From contig NZ_BIFT01000002.1 in assembly GCF_003967575.1 (NCBI RefSeq), positions 3,038,001 to 3,102,000 of the forward strand: a stretch of 64,000 bases of DNA. Direction: 5' to 3'. Made by a program: the position numbers and the translations under genes. This document shows positions 44,127 through 54,125 of the stretch, piece after piece; the stretch's first letter is position 1; the number at the start of each line of letters is the position of its first letter. The DNA comes from Dictyobacter alpinus (GTDB taxonomy: Bacteria; Chloroflexota; Ktedonobacteria; Ktedonobacterales; Ktedonobacteraceae). Under the pieces are notes generated by a model. That model saw only the letters and a list, made by a program, of their open reading frames with translations. It searched no databases and was not told where the DNA came from.

Positions 44127-46079
44127 TTAGTCATCCTCGCCAGACCAGGTAAAGGTTACGGCTGCGCCAGCTGGCAGCGTGTACGAGAAGGTTCGGTGCT
44201 GTAGCTGAACCTGGAAGGTTGTGGTTCCAGAACTACTCGCGTTATTATTGTAGACTACCAGCACATGAGAGCCATTCTGGTTCCGGAAAGCTACATTTTC
44301 AAGGTTGCTGTTGGATGTCGAAGCAATACGCGTAGCACCAGGAATGACAAACTTGCTAAAATGTCCAAGACCATAATAATCAGAGTTCTTTGTCACAGTA
44401 CCGTCTACGGCAATGGAGATAACCCCACGACATGATCCACACGATCCAGAGGTATCCAGATGCGGATTACCATTGGGATCGAGTGCCAGACCCCAACGTA
44501 CAACCGTTTTGGCACCATGGACAGTTGAATTAATCCCTAGATCCATTACCGATTTAAGAGTTGCTCCAAAGGTAGGATTACCATTATTTTCCCACTGTCC
44601 ACCCGAGCATTCCGTCTCGTAGATATCCTTCTGACCATAGAATTGATCTTGTGCGCTGGCATCTCCCCCATAGCAGTGGAATGCGATACCATCTACATAT
44701 TTTCCCGCCGGGCTATTGAGGATCGCGCGGGGATACTCTGGTGTGTCCCAGTTATGATCAAAGGCGAGAATTTTTGTTTTGAGGTGACTTTGCTGGAAGG
44801 CTTTGCCCAGATGTATGATAAAATCCGCTTCATTGCCAATGGCCTGGCCGTTAGAAGTCTGGCTGGTGGCAGGCAAGAGCATCGTTGGCATGTAATTGCC
44901 ATTTTGCGGCTCATTTTGCGGCGTGATGGCGTAGATAGGTATACCTTCCTTCTGATATGCCTGAATGAATTTGACAAAGTACTGAGCATACGCCTGATAA
45001 TACTCTGGATTGAGGTAGCCCTGGTTGATACTAGCGGCGCCAGAACCACCATAGTAGAACTGGTTGAGGCTCGAACCCTGTACGCTATCATCAACAGTTG
45101 TAACGTCACTCGCTGAGATAATATCGACACGATCAGGGTTAATACCATTCCAATGTGCATTACTGTTCTGTTGCCCGGTGACACGCACCTTGAGTGTATG
45201 CTGTCCAGCAGTCAGGACCGGACTGGTATAGGCCAATGTGTTACCAGCATTAGTAGGTGAGTAGAAATCAACCATGGTTTCAGGTCCACCATCGATGGAG
45301 ACGGCACCAATACCGTGATCCGTACCCACGACTGCATAGAACTTGATCTGGGTCCCATTGAAGGTGATGGATGTATAATCATTGGGAGTATTGTCCCAAC
45401 TGTTACTTCCATTATAAAAACCTAGCTTATTACCATCACAATTAGCGCAGTGGCCCCAACTATTACCAGGTAACTTCATCCAGGCAGGTGGAGACCAGGG
45501 GGTCGCCATAATCTTGAGATTGGGATTAATGTGCAGGGCTTGTTTAAGCAGTGACGTAATGTGATAGCGATCATCCTGCGCGATCGAGAAATGACTGAGC
45601 GTAGGATCAGTCTGGCCGGAAGGCATATCATCATAGGTATATTCGCCGACCCAGCCCCTACTTGTGTCCTGTGGGGGAGCCAGATCAGATGATCCCATTG
45701 GCTGGCGCAAATAACTCAGCCCGATGCCAGTGTGAGGATCAAAGAGAGAGCGCATCACCTGGTCCTGTGAAATATTCGGTTGAGACAGGACTACCGCCGA
45801 TGAAGCGGTCAAAGAAGCGCCAAAACCAGTCATACGTTGATATTTTTGTGCATCATTGACCGTAATGGTCGAAGTATTGGCGTTAGTGTTTTTAGAAAAA
45901 GAAATGGCTGGCTGCCGTGTCAGCAGATTGCTCTGATCAGGTGTTGTAAGCCACGCATTTACATGGTTATCATCGGCGGCCTGGGCCTGTGAAGGATATA
46001 TCGCCACAAATGAAACCGTGCTTAAAATAAAGCAAACGACCATAAGAGGGCGACCAATGGTTAATAGTAGCCGAGACAT
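44127..46079 (-). CDS. Secreted GH30-family glycosidase with a sugar-binding module inserted in the barrel
   Basis: A 650-residue exported enzyme. The signal peptide ends near AQAA (residue 35). GH30 blocks are seen: GFGASLTASSA, SYLRQPMGSSDL, MATPWSPPAWMK, acid/base Glu390 in TPQNEP, nucleophile Glu490 in YETECSGG, and the C-terminal beta-sandwich (VAFRNQNGSHVLVVYNNN). Between the WSPPAWMK strand and the next barrel element lie about 140 extra residues (about 210-350) that look like a complete jelly-roll module (VSIDGGPETMVDFYS, LTAGQHTLKVRVTGQ). Glucosylceramidase, beta-glucosidase or 1,6-glucanase activity is typical; the exact one cannot be told. GGAGG precedes the ATG. Confidence 0.88.
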   Translation of the reverse strand: MSRLLLTIGRPLMVVCFILSTVSFVAIYPSQAQAADDNHVNAWLTTPDQSNLLTRQPAISFSKNTNANTSTITVNDAQKYQRMTGFGASLTASSAVVLSQPNISQDQVMRSLFDPHTGIGLSYLRQPMGSSDLAPPQDTSRGWVGEYTYDDMPSGQTDPTLSHFSIAQDDRYHITSLLKQALHINPNLKIMATPWSPPAWMKLPGNSWGHCANCDGNKLGFYNGSNSWDNTPNDYTSITFNGTQIKFYAVVGTDHGIGAVSIDGGPETMVDFYSPTNAGNTLAYTSPVLTAGQHTLKVRVTGQQNSNAHWNGINPDRVDIISASDVTTVDDSVQGSSLNQFYYGGSGAASINQGYLNPEYYQAYAQYFVKFIQAYQKEGIPIYAITPQNEPQNGNYMPTMLLPATSQTSNGQAIGNEADFIIHLGKAFQQSHLKTKILAFDHNWDTPEYPRAILNSPAGKYVDGIAFHCYGGDASAQDQFYGQKDIYETECSGGQWENNGNPTFGATLKSVMDLGINSTVHGAKTVVRWGLALDPNGNPHLDTSGSCGSCRGVISIAVDGTVTKNSDYYGLGHFSKFVIPGATRIASTSNSNLENVAFRNQNGSHVLVVYNNNASSSGTTTFQVQLQHRTFSYTLPAGAAVTFTWSGEDD

Positions 46080-46364
46080 AGAATCCTCCTTGATAGAGTG
46101 TCTCTAGAGAATGGGAGTGCTTCCACGCACTTCTCAATCAGTTCATTATACACATCTTTCAACATTCATGACAACGCTATCAAGGGAATTGTTAATTTAT
46201 TACACAATTATTATGGACTTTCTTTTCTTGTGGGTGAAAACGTGATTCATCGAAGTTTGCCCGCTAGAATACGGAGCCGAAGATGCCGACGATTTTTGAA
46301 GCCATAACTTCGGCGCATCATCTTGGTCCGATTGTTTTCGTCAAGCCTTGTGTGAGGTGTTTTT

Positions 46365-46991
46365 CTAGATCCAACCCAAGGCATCTTTGAGCTCTTGTGG
46401 CAGGCTGGCCTGCACCACTATGACGAATTGGTAGGTATCGGCTGGGACTGGCAAAGCACCAACAGATCGACTGTGAAAGCCCCTTTCGCCAGAGCCACCG
46501 TCGGTACCGTTCCCACCACCGATCGCGGCAAACAGGGAACCAAACGGATCTGAGCATCCTATGTAATCGCCGTGACTTGCCCCTGGCTCTGTGTATTGAT
46601 GGGGTCAATCGCCATGATAGCAAACTGCTTTTCTCCACCCTGGATACGCTCATTGCTGAGCAACAAGAACCAACCGTGGAGCATCCTCAAAACCTGTGCA
46701 TGGATGTGGCTTATGACCGTGATGCAATCTAGGGTGAGCCCTATGAATGAGGCTATGAGCCACACGTGCGGCTCAACCGGCAATGCCACAAGTGGTATCA
46801 GCCTCCCCAGAAAGAGGCCAACAACCTGGAACAAGGAAAAACGCCTCGGCGATGGGTGGTCGAGCGCTTTTTCTTCTAGCTCAATTGTTGGCAGCGCTTG
46901 CTGGTTCACTGGGAAAAGTTTGGAAATACTTATCAAGCTTTCTTGCAGCTGGCTTGCGGACTCATTTGTTTTCAGTATGTCTCTCGTGATT
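46365..46991 (+). pseudogene. Decayed IS5-family (IS427/IS1031-like) transposase
   Basis: Pieces of one transposase follow in order in different frames: GIFELLWQAGLHHYDELVGI, WQSTNRSTVKAP, TDRGKQGTKR, LALCIDGVNRHDSKLL, HPQNLCMDVAYDRDAI, then RRWVVER and LLVHWEKFGNTYQAFLQLAC. The DG.NRHD and the RRWVVER...LL.RWEK blocks are typical of IS5 relatives. At least three frameshifts or stops separate them. Nothing functional remains. Confidence 0.75.
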
Positions 46992-47084
46992 AGGTTTTTG
47001 GATAAGGTTTAAATAAAGAAAGTACTCTTTTTATCACATTTTAAATACCAAGATGAAGAATAAAAAAATCTCCTGTTGCTGTAA

Positions 47085-47280
47085 GATCAAAGAACTCGTC
47101 AGTTTTGTCAATGGTATTGACTGAGACTATGACGCAGTTCGAGCAGGATTAACCTATTCTTTGAATCAAGGTCCGGTAGAAGGAGCCGTGAACAAAATAA
47201 AAACGCACAAAAGGCTCATGTATGGACGAGCCAGCTTCTCTCTTCTCCGCAAAAAAATGCTTCACCAAAAAGTTTCATGA
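47085..47280 (+). pseudogene. ISL3-family transposase C-terminal remnant
   Basis: The frame reads IKELVSFVNGID, a TGA, DYDAVRAGLTYSLNQGPVEG, then VNKIKTHKRLMYGRASFSLL and TGA. The block GPVEG.VN.IK..KR.MYGRA is the end of ISL3 transposases. The internal TGA stands where Trp is expected. It is similar in kind to the ISL3 gene at the right edge of the window. Confidence 0.75.
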
Positions 47281-47556
47281 GCCGAATATACACCGGCTTT
47301 AATAAGGGTAATTGGCTCTGCTCATAACCAGGAAGAACGAGAAAGTGCAGACGGCCTCACCGCGCTTTCCCTTGGTCATCTGGCAGAGATGCCCCTGCGG
47401 TATCTCCGCCAGATGCTTAGAAGTGATTGCAATCGCCTAGGCTTAGTGAGCTACTCCAGGCCACCAAACTTCGGGCCACCAGACCAATGGCATATATTTC
47501 ACCTTTCTCGTGATGTGAAGTGTTGTCATGAAGCCCACCAGTTGTGGGCTTCACAA

Positions 47557-47588
47557 AGAAAGAGGGTTGAATCATCTGATTTGGGACA
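47557..47588 (+). repeat. IS end, copy A (right-end orientation)
   Basis: AGAAAGAGGGTTGAATCATC, then TGATTTGGGACA. It matches copies B, C and D closely; with B it forms an inverted pair around 100 bases of unknown DNA. Confidence 0.65.
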
Positions 47589-47688
47589 ATACGCCCCCTT
47601 GTTGTTGCTTATCTCAGACATCTTGAAGCATTCGCCTAGATCTGTGGAATGTGCGTACCAAATTTTCACAAGCAGTGCCATGTTTAAG

Positions 47689-47720
47689 CTGTCCCACAAA
47701 GGATAGTTCATCCCTCTTTA
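47689..47720 (-). repeat. IS end, copy B (left-end orientation)
   Basis: CTGTCCCACAAAGGATAGTT, then CATCCCTCTTTA. It is the reverse-oriented version of copies A and D and lies upstream of the truncated VOC gene. Confidence 0.65.
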
Positions 47721-47837
47721 CATGTGATGGCCATGTTTTTAGTTCTCACAGACATGAACATATCTTCACTTATCTTTTTACAACAGCATCTAACCGCTCT
47801 TGAGTTGAGTGGCAACTTATATCAGGAGGAACTTTTT

Positions 47838-47891
47838 ATGAAACTGAATCATATTAACCTGGCTGTGACCGATATGTCAAAAGCATGGTTC
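47838..47891 (+). pseudogene. VOC (glyoxalase) family gene start, truncated
   Basis: A good ribosome site (AGGAGG) precedes ATG at 47838 and the peptide MKLNHINLAVTDMSKAW, the standard opening of VOC-family metalloproteins with the first metal His. Homology ends after about 18 codons, exactly where the dispersed repeat begins (47894). The gene was probably interrupted or deleted at that joint. Confidence 0.65.
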
Positions 47892-47893
47892 AT

Positions 47894-47990
47894 GTTTGGG
47901 CACCGCGTGGGCCGAGATCTTAGAGACAAGCAACTGCTTGGTGAAGATACCGGGCCACCCTCCCGAGGTGGCAATCGGCCGCTGAGGGCC
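47894..47990 (+). repeat. Dispersed repeat copy 2; possible group II intron relic
   Basis: It shares GTTTGGGCACCGCG, ACCGGGCCACC and GGCCGCTGAGGGCC with 1748-1849, in the same order and at similar distances, while the DNA between differs. It starts at the point where the VOC gene loses homology, which suits an inserted element. No reverse transcriptase is present. Confidence 0.45.
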
Positions 47991-48071
47991 AAACCTATGC
48001 GCATCGCTGTTCTTGCTGCCTGGTTTGCTCAATGAAAGGTATGTGGGCTTGTTCTCACCCAGGGCGTTCAT

Positions 48072-48314
48072 TTAGCGGTCTATGCTATGGGTGGCAAGGT
48101 CTGGACGCTCTTCCTTTGGCTGCGGTCGCCTATACCTTGAGCCCAGTTTGGAACCCAGACGACCCAGGAAGAATGTTCCGATGGTTCCCAGAAGCACATA
48201 GAGACCAACCAGGGGAAAAGACGCGAGGTAAGGGTGCAGCATGTTTTGTAGTGCTTGCAGGGGTTGTCCATAGAGGTTATAAAAAAAATTGTTGTATATA
48301 TAGATAATGAGCAT
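48072..48314 (-). CDS. Possible small membrane protein or fragment
   Basis: An 80-codon frame with one convincing membrane helix (FPLVGLYVLLGTIGTFFLG) and a basic, Pro-rich tail. There is no good ribosome site, and the surroundings are full of broken genes. It may be the C-terminal part of a lost transporter. No family is recognised. Confidence 0.3.
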   Translation of the reverse strand: MLIIYIYNNFFYNLYGQPLQALQNMLHPYLASFPLVGLYVLLGTIGTFFLGRLGSKLGSRYRRPQPKEERPDLATHSIDR

Positions 48315-48497
48315 GCTGATGTTGACGAGGGTTCCAGAATTGATAGCTCAATACTGTCATGGGAGTCTTCTCTTGGAAAATCCCTCCTTAACGAAATAAT
48401 GATAAGTAAGGTTCCCATTCTCATACCAGGCCATGTTCCTCATTCCCCATTCGGTTTATCTCAGGGTTCGCCATCCATATCATTTATGCGTGAGAAT

Positions 48498-49445
48498 CTA
48501 CATATGGGATACTGGATAAGGAGAAAGATGCTCACTCGATTCTTTGGCACTACCAAGGGAAGCAAAAACCACACGCGCTGCCTCATCCAGGGGCAGAAAC
48601 GCAGCAATACAGGGATATTTGTGGCTACAGACTGAGATGTAGATTTGCCGAAGTTGTATTGGAAGTAGTTCGGACGTTTCGGCATTACGGCTGAGCACTA
48701 TTTTTGACGGAGTATTTTTTTGGGGAAGCGGCTTTCCCTCTTGTTCCTGGCTCTCTTGTCCCCAGTACGCGCGAAAATCCGAGAGTGTAGAGAACTGTTC
48801 AATCAGTTGCTGATACCAGGGCTCAAATTGGTATAGGATGTTACTGTGCTTAAAAAGGTCAATTCCCAGAGACGCCTGAACGTGCCAGACATCTCTGGCC
48901 TGATCATTGAACGTCGAACGTGCGCGCATTGGGAAGTCGCGATGAAACAGGAAATAGAAGAGATGACGTTGTTGTTTCTGGAGAGCTTCGAGTGGTGGGA
49001 TTTCAAATACCCTCTGGAAGGCATTATTGGCTGCGTGGACCGAGAGGGTGTGGGTGACAATGATGGCCGGGTAAGGCAGCATTCCCATCACTTGTTGTGC
49101 TTGCTCTAGCGCTTGCTTGAGCGCGATCCCTTCCAATTCAAGATTTTCAGGAAGATATCGGGCGGCTAAGAGCAAGTTGTTGCGCTCTTGCGCACTACAT
49201 TCGAGATACTGTGCAATCTGCATGATCATTGTCTGGTTTGGCACTCGGCGCGAACGCCCCTCCAACAAATTTCTGTAGGTGGGACAGGCTTCATCGGCTA
49301 ACTCTTGTTGCGAAAAGCGTTTGAGGAGCGGATGAGGACGATCCCTCGCCTCCTGCTGTCTTTTGATCCGCAAGGTTTCAATCTGGTGAAGAACATCACG
49401 TAGGATATCCAATCTATGGGAAGAATCGGGTTCGCTATTCATCAT
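48498..49445 (-). CDS. XRE-family regulator with MmyB-like ligand domain
   Basis: A 315-residue regulator. An XRE HTH lies near residues 35-80 (RFSQQELADEACPTYRNLLEGRSRRVP pattern). After it, the MmyB-type domain starts with YPAIIVTHTLSVHAANNAFQRVF, a PAS-related ligand pocket. Such proteins often control nearby SDR or oxidoreductase genes, and several of those follow to the right. GGAGAGAG precedes the ATG at 49445. Confidence 0.87.
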   Translation of the reverse strand: MMNSEPDSSHRLDILRDVLHQIETLRIKRQQEARDRPHPLLKRFSQQELADEACPTYRNLLEGRSRRVPNQTMIMQIAQYLECSAQERNNLLLAARYLPENLELEGIALKQALEQAQQVMGMLPYPAIIVTHTLSVHAANNAFQRVFEIPPLEALQKQQRHLFYFLFHRDFPMRARSTFNDQARDVWHVQASLGIDLFKHSNILYQFEPWYQQLIEQFSTLSDFRAYWGQESQEQEGKPLPQKNTPSKIVLSRNAETSELLPIQLRQIYISVCSHKYPCIAAFLPLDEAARVVFASLGSAKESSEHLSPYPVSHM

Positions 49446-49772
49446 GTTTCTCTCTCCTGTTCTCAAACCGTGGCAGAGGTCTGTCTTTGACCGGTGTCTC
49501 GATCTCTCGCCAATTCAGCGTAGTTTTACACTTGGTAGAACACCTTTCCCCCCATATACTATTTCCTAGAAACAGAAAAGTACCCCGATGCGCATGGCTG
49601 CTTGAGAGGCTCTCTTGAGGGGGCTAATAAGTGTTTCGCCCTTGAATGAGCTAGAATGCTGAAGTTCTGGCAAGGCTGGCTCCTGTGTGCGTCGCAGGCT
49701 CCCAGAAAGTGAATTAGTACATGTATCAATTTCCAAGCAGGGCGCTGATACAAAAAGCAAAAGGAGAGACAT

Positions 49773-50075
49773 ATGGTTACTGTAGGATTTCTCATTCAAT
49801 TTGAGGCAAAGCCAGGAAAAGAGGCGGATGTTGAGCAAGAGCTCAAAAAAGCGTTGGCGGTCGTCCAGAAGGAGCCAGCAACAATCGCCTGGTTTGCGGC
49901 CCGCATGGGACACTCGAAGTACGTTGTTTTCGACGTTTTTCCAGATGAAGAAGGGAGACAAGCCCACTTCAATGCCAACGCGGCGGCGTTGCAAGCGGCA
50001 GGTTCCGAACTGTTTGTGGAAGGATCATTGGTCTTGGAGCGGGTTGATATTCTGGCGGCCAAGCTTCCTGAGTAG
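49773..50075 (+). CDS. Putative quinol monooxygenase (ABM domain, YgiN-like)
   Basis: A 100-residue antibiotic-biosynthesis-monooxygenase domain protein. The fold is seen in VGFLIQFEAKPGKEADVEQELKKAL, then ATIAWFAARMGHSKYVVFDVFPDEEGRQAHF. The family forms dimeric ferredoxin-like barrels that oxidise quinols or anthrones without cofactor, or only bind them. AAGGAGAG precedes the ATG. It is divergent from the MmyB-type regulator, which may control it. Confidence 0.88.
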   Translation: MVTVGFLIQFEAKPGKEADVEQELKKALAVVQKEPATIAWFAARMGHSKYVVFDVFPDEEGRQAHFNANAAALQAAGSELFVEGSLVLERVDILAAKLPE

Positions 50076-50762
50076 GGATGGCAAAGATTGTAAGGTAGAC
50101 AGCAAAACAGGTAAGAGTAAAGTGAAAATGATGACAGCTGGTACTACAGTTGGAGTTAAGAAGTGTTGAGAATGAGTTGCCGTTTGTAATGAGAGGCTTT
50201 CGCCACAGCTTGATGATGACGGCGAAATCAGGACCAAGCGATGACGTGAGCGTGCATGGTCACCTTCTGCTGGACCAAGGACCATGCCAGGTCTATTCCT
50301 CCCTTCAGGTAAACTGAAGAGGATCAGCCAGAATTTGCAGCTTGTGTTGGATCTTGAATCTCTCCAGGCTGCAACTTCTGAAGGGTGGTATCTGGACTTT
50401 TTTCCCTGTTCTGCGTTGGCTTGGCCCTGCATCAACGTTGCCCTGATTGGGCCGCTAGCGCGAGCGTGATACGCTGATACCATCCTGTTCTCATCACCAG
50501 TGACCATCCCAATTGCCCAGGAATCAGTACCAGCCTCTTCCTGGTTCCCAGAAACGGACTTCTTTGCTCAAACCTCTGACTCACCAATCTATTATGGGCA
50601 AAATCAGGCCGAAAAGCTGTCCCACAAAGAGCCACTCATCCCTCTTTAGATATGATGACGGTATGATTGATTCTCATAGTCATGCCCCTCTTGAAAGAAT
50701 ATACAGAAAAATGGTTCATGTGCAACCAAGAGAGTTTTTTCTCTCAATGAAAGGAGTTTTCT
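50076..50762. other. Non-coding or decayed stretch
   Basis: No frame in this 690-base gap resembles a known protein. The only recognisable feature is IS-end copy C at 50617-50648. The DNA has the mixed look of several joined fragments. Confidence 0.4.
50617..50648 (-). repeat. IS end, copy C (left-end orientation)
   Basis: CTGTCCCACAAAGAGCCACT, then CATCCCTCTTTA. It is nearly identical to copy B and inverted with respect to copy D at 55809-55841. Confidence 0.65.
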
Positions 50763-51357
50763 ATGATTCTGATTACTGGCGCGACAGGAAATGTTGGGCG
50801 TGAGGTCGTGGACCTGTTACGAGAGAGCGGTGAAAAGGTGATCGCTGTCACTCGCCATCCATCCACTGCTACTTTCCCCAATGGCACTGATGTCTTTCTT
50901 GGAGATGCCTCCCGTCCGCACACCCTCATATCCATCCTCAAGGGTGTAAAGACGATTTTTATTAGTCCCCGTGCCCTCGGCGATAGCACAGCAGGGAGCG
51001 CGACAGCGTGACATCGCTGCCGTCAGTGCACAAGCGTCGCTAGATCCTATCCACGCGGGACATACGTATGTGCTCACCGGTCTCCAATCGCTGAGTCAAC
51101 GTGATAAAGTTGACCTGATCAGCCGAGCCATTGGGAAACCGGTGCGTTGGGAAGAAGTCCCACCCCAGCAGTTTCGCCAGGCCATGCTTGCCCAGGGGGT
51201 ACCCGAGGATGTCCCTGAGAGGATCATTGGCTTCTGGTCTAGTCTGAGCAGCCAGCAAACGATGCCCATTTCACCCGCTGTGGAGCAGATCCTGGGTCGC
51301 CCTGCCCTTACCTTCGCGGAATGGGCAAGCGAACACGCTGCTGCCTTCTGGAACTAA
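50763..51357 (+). pseudogene. NmrA-like NAD(P)-binding protein with internal deletion
   Basis: The first 80 codons (ILITGATGNVGREVVDLLRE, TIFISPRALGDSTAGSATA) end in TGA; in another frame, from about 51000, come 118 codons of the normal C-terminal half (HTYVLTGLQSLSQRDKVDLI, GRPALTFAEWASEHAAAFWN). About 80-100 codons between them are gone. The part that is missing here is partly kept in the paralogue at 55236-55694. The ribosome site AAAGGAG is intact. Confidence 0.8.
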
Positions 51358-51553
51358 CCTTTCAACCCGACCAGAGTTCAAGCAAAATGTTCTTTTAATA
51401 CCTCTTTCCTATAGATCGCAGCCACTTTATTAGCAGTTCTCTGTTAAGTCAGGATACTGAAGTTTAGCAAGCTATGCTGAGATCTATAAAGAGATATTGC
51501 AAGAACGCATGAATAAAACAGAGAGAACCATTTTTAGACGAAAAGGAATAATC

Positions 51554-52324
51554 ATGACAGAAACGCTTATTGGGAAGCAGGCCGTCGTAACTGGAGGAAC
51601 CAGTGGTATTGGGGCCGCGATTGTGCAGTATCTGCAGGAAGAGGGTGCGACAGTGCTCACCTGTGCTCGCTCCTCCCAGGAGACCCTTCCAGCTGGAGTG
51701 TTGTTTGTGCAAACTGACCTCGCCACGGCCGAGGGGACGCAACACCTGGCTGAACAGGCGCTGAACATGCTTGGCTCCATCGATATTCTGGTCAACAACG
51801 CTGCTGCAACACAACATCTGTTCCACGCTGGTGGGTTGATGACCATCGAGGATACAGCATGGGAGCAGGCTCTCAACGTCAATCTGCTCTCGTCAGTTCG
51901 GCTAGACAAGGCGCTCCTGCCAGGTATGCTTGAGCGTCATTCAGGCTCCATTATCCACATTTCTTCGGGGACCGCACGCTTGCCGATGCCTGCGATGTTG
52001 CACTACGCAGCCTCCAAGGCTGCGCTCACGACCTATAGCAAAGGGCTCGCGCTTGAAGTTGCTTCACGAGGAGTACGTGTCAATATGGCTACCCTCGGAA
52101 TGGTCGAGACCCCCGGGCTTGACAAAGATCAGCAAGATATTGCTCAAGCCAGGGGAATTGATATCGCCGCGGCGCGTCAGGCTGCTCTGCATCGAATTCC
52201 GCTCGGCCGGTTTGGACAACCGCGTGACATTGCGGAGCTAGTAGGATTCCTCGTGTCAGATCGAGCATTATGGATGACTGGAAGCAACGTTGTTATCGAT
52301 GGTGGTTTGATGCCAGCCGTCTAA
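51554..52324 (+). CDS. SDR-family oxidoreductase
   Basis: A classical SDR of 257 residues. It has the loop VVTGGTSGIGAAIV, NNAAATQ, the active Ser in HISSGTARLP and Tyr-x-x-x-Lys in HYAASKAAL. The end DRALWMTGSNVVIDGGLMP is standard. The ATG at 51554 has AAAGGAA upstream; the longer frame has no site. A small membrane protein gene follows after 33 bases and is probably co-transcribed. Confidence 0.9.
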   Translation: MTETLIGKQAVVTGGTSGIGAAIVQYLQEEGATVLTCARSSQETLPAGVLFVQTDLATAEGTQHLAEQALNMLGSIDILVNNAAATQHLFHAGGLMTIEDTAWEQALNVNLLSSVRLDKALLPGMLERHSGSIIHISSGTARLPMPAMLHYAASKAALTTYSKGLALEVASRGVRVNMATLGMVETPGLDKDQQDIAQARGIDIAAARQAALHRIPLGRFGQPRDIAELVGFLVSDRALWMTGSNVVIDGGLMPAV

Positions 52325-52357
52325 TAGAGACGCAGCAATAAAGGAGAGGAGACTTCT

Positions 52358-52753
52358 ATGAAGAGAGTACGTCTTGTGCGAATTCTTTCCACAATCGCAA
52401 CCGTGATTACCGCAGCTTTGGGGATAGGGACCTATACCCATGTGAATTTTACCAATATGCATATTCTTTTTGGGCTTCTTGTTGCTTTCATGCTGTTGCT
52501 CCTATCGCTTCTAGCAACCTTTACTCGTGAGTTAAGAGGACTGGGAGCAATAGGGATTGTGTACGCCGTCGTCATGCCGTTATTGGGTGTCAAGCAACAA
52601 CTGATTCTGGTAGGCGACCTGCACTGGCTCATTGAAACAACCCATTTAGCCGTGGGATTTGGTGCACTGGCACTCATTGGAGTCATTGGTGAGCGCTTGG
52701 CACACCGCAAGACAGTGATGAGTAAGGACACGTTTTCCTCTGAGACCGCCTGA
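52358..52753 (+). CDS. Small four-helix membrane protein
   Basis: A 131-residue protein with four hydrophobic helices (IATVITAALGIGTY, ILFGLLVAFMLLLLSLLATF, AIGIVYAVVMPLLGV, LAVGFGALALIGVIG). It has a short polar tail and no metal or heme His cluster. I recognise no family; the gene order suggests a partner of the SDR upstream. AAAGGAGAG precedes the ATG. Confidence 0.65.
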   Translation: MKRVRLVRILSTIATVITAALGIGTYTHVNFTNMHILFGLLVAFMLLLLSLLATFTRELRGLGAIGIVYAVVMPLLGVKQQLILVGDLHWLIETTHLAVGFGALALIGVIGERLAHRKTVMSKDTFSSETA

Positions 52754-52829
52754 GCGGCGAATAGAGAGCGGAAATGATTGGCTGAACTCGGTAGAACCCA
52801 TCAGATGACCCCCACATTCTAGCACGTCA

Positions 52830-53962
52830 GTGCTCCCTTCTCACGAGGCACTAGCTAGTCCCGCTAAGTCCCGCCGGAGGCGCTGTTGGATAACCGCTAT
52901 GCTCGCTCTGGCCGATGGTGGCGTGAAGAACTGGCGACGCTTGCGCTTGCCCCTTGGAGCACGGGGTACGCTCGGAGGGGCTTCGGCGCGGCTTGTATCA
53001 TCGTACGAGTATTCAGATAAGTAATTACGTCGGCGTTAATACAAGTGGACGGTGGAGCTCATTGATCGCTTCCTGCTCGAAAAGGCGGATGAACAGGTAC
53101 GCATTATGCAGGCTCAAGGTCAGCGCATCCTGTGTCTCTGGGATGGAAGTGTAAAAGTGAAAAGCTCGAAGGGTTGTGTCCCGTGCCCTTCAGTAAAGCG
53201 AAGCGGCGTCAGCGCACCAAGCGCGGATTGATGTTCAATTGGCCTGCCCCTTGCCCAGTGCGGGTGATGGGGATGCAGTGGAATGCAGATCTCATTGCTG
53301 GCATGTATGGCCCCGTGCATTTGGCAGTCACCAGGTTGTGGTCAACCAAAGGCGTCTTTTGCACCAAGCTCAGAAAGTTGGAAGAAGAGGGATTGCGCAT
53401 CTGTGTTAGGAAATGGGGACCGTTGCTGGTCCATGTGTTTGATCGTGGCTATGCCTCGGGGTATTGGCTCGGCGTCCCGGCGACCTACCGAAGCCGTTTT
53501 ATCATCCGCTGGATCAAAAATCATCACGTGATCACTAATGAGCCTGTGTACACAGAAGCGCAGGCATGGGAGATCTTTTTCAGTTATCGGAGGAGATGGC
53601 AAATTGAGCTGAGCTTCCGCTATGCCAAATGTGAGCTGGCCTTGAAATGTCCTCGCTTATGGTCGCTGGAGGCTCGACTCAAATTGCTGGGAATGGTCAT
53701 GCTTGTCTATGCGTTCCTGCTCTCGTTGCTTGATCCCAAGCATCACGAACTGGTGCAAGCCCTCTTACGCTTCCGCTGTCCTCGAACCGGAAAGCGATGC
53801 CAGCAGGTGCAGGCACCGCTCTATCGGCTCCGGTGGGCACTCAGTCGACTCTGGAGCGATTATCGTCCTCGGTTCAGCTGTTTTCTCCCACCGGCTGATG
53901 ATCTCCTTGCGGTTGGTTCGCTCATCCGAGATCTTGAGCGGTTTCAGAAAAATTGGGGATGA
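52830..53962 (+). pseudogene. IS4-family transposase, frameshifted
   Basis: From 53132 an open frame of 276 codons gives the catalytic part of an IS4-type DDE transposase: DRGYASGYWLG holds the second Asp, and Y-RR-R-WQI-E-LSFRYA-K is an exact YREK signature. The first Asp block (LCLWDGSV) lies in another frame just before (about 53048-53160), so a frameshift near 53150 separates them, and further upstream only scraps remain. The downstream end has TTTTTGGGACAACTTTCC at about 53975, like the IS ends A-D. Confidence 0.8.
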
Positions 53963-54125
53963 CTCATAGATTGAATGATCCTTTTTGGGACAACTTTCCT
54001 TTGGGACAACTTTCCTATCTGATTGTGCTACCCGAGCACATTTGACTCACCGACAAATGTAACAATCTTTTGCGCAAGGAGAACCGGTTGATCTTCTGGT
54101 ACGCACGTGCGTGTCCCAATACTCG

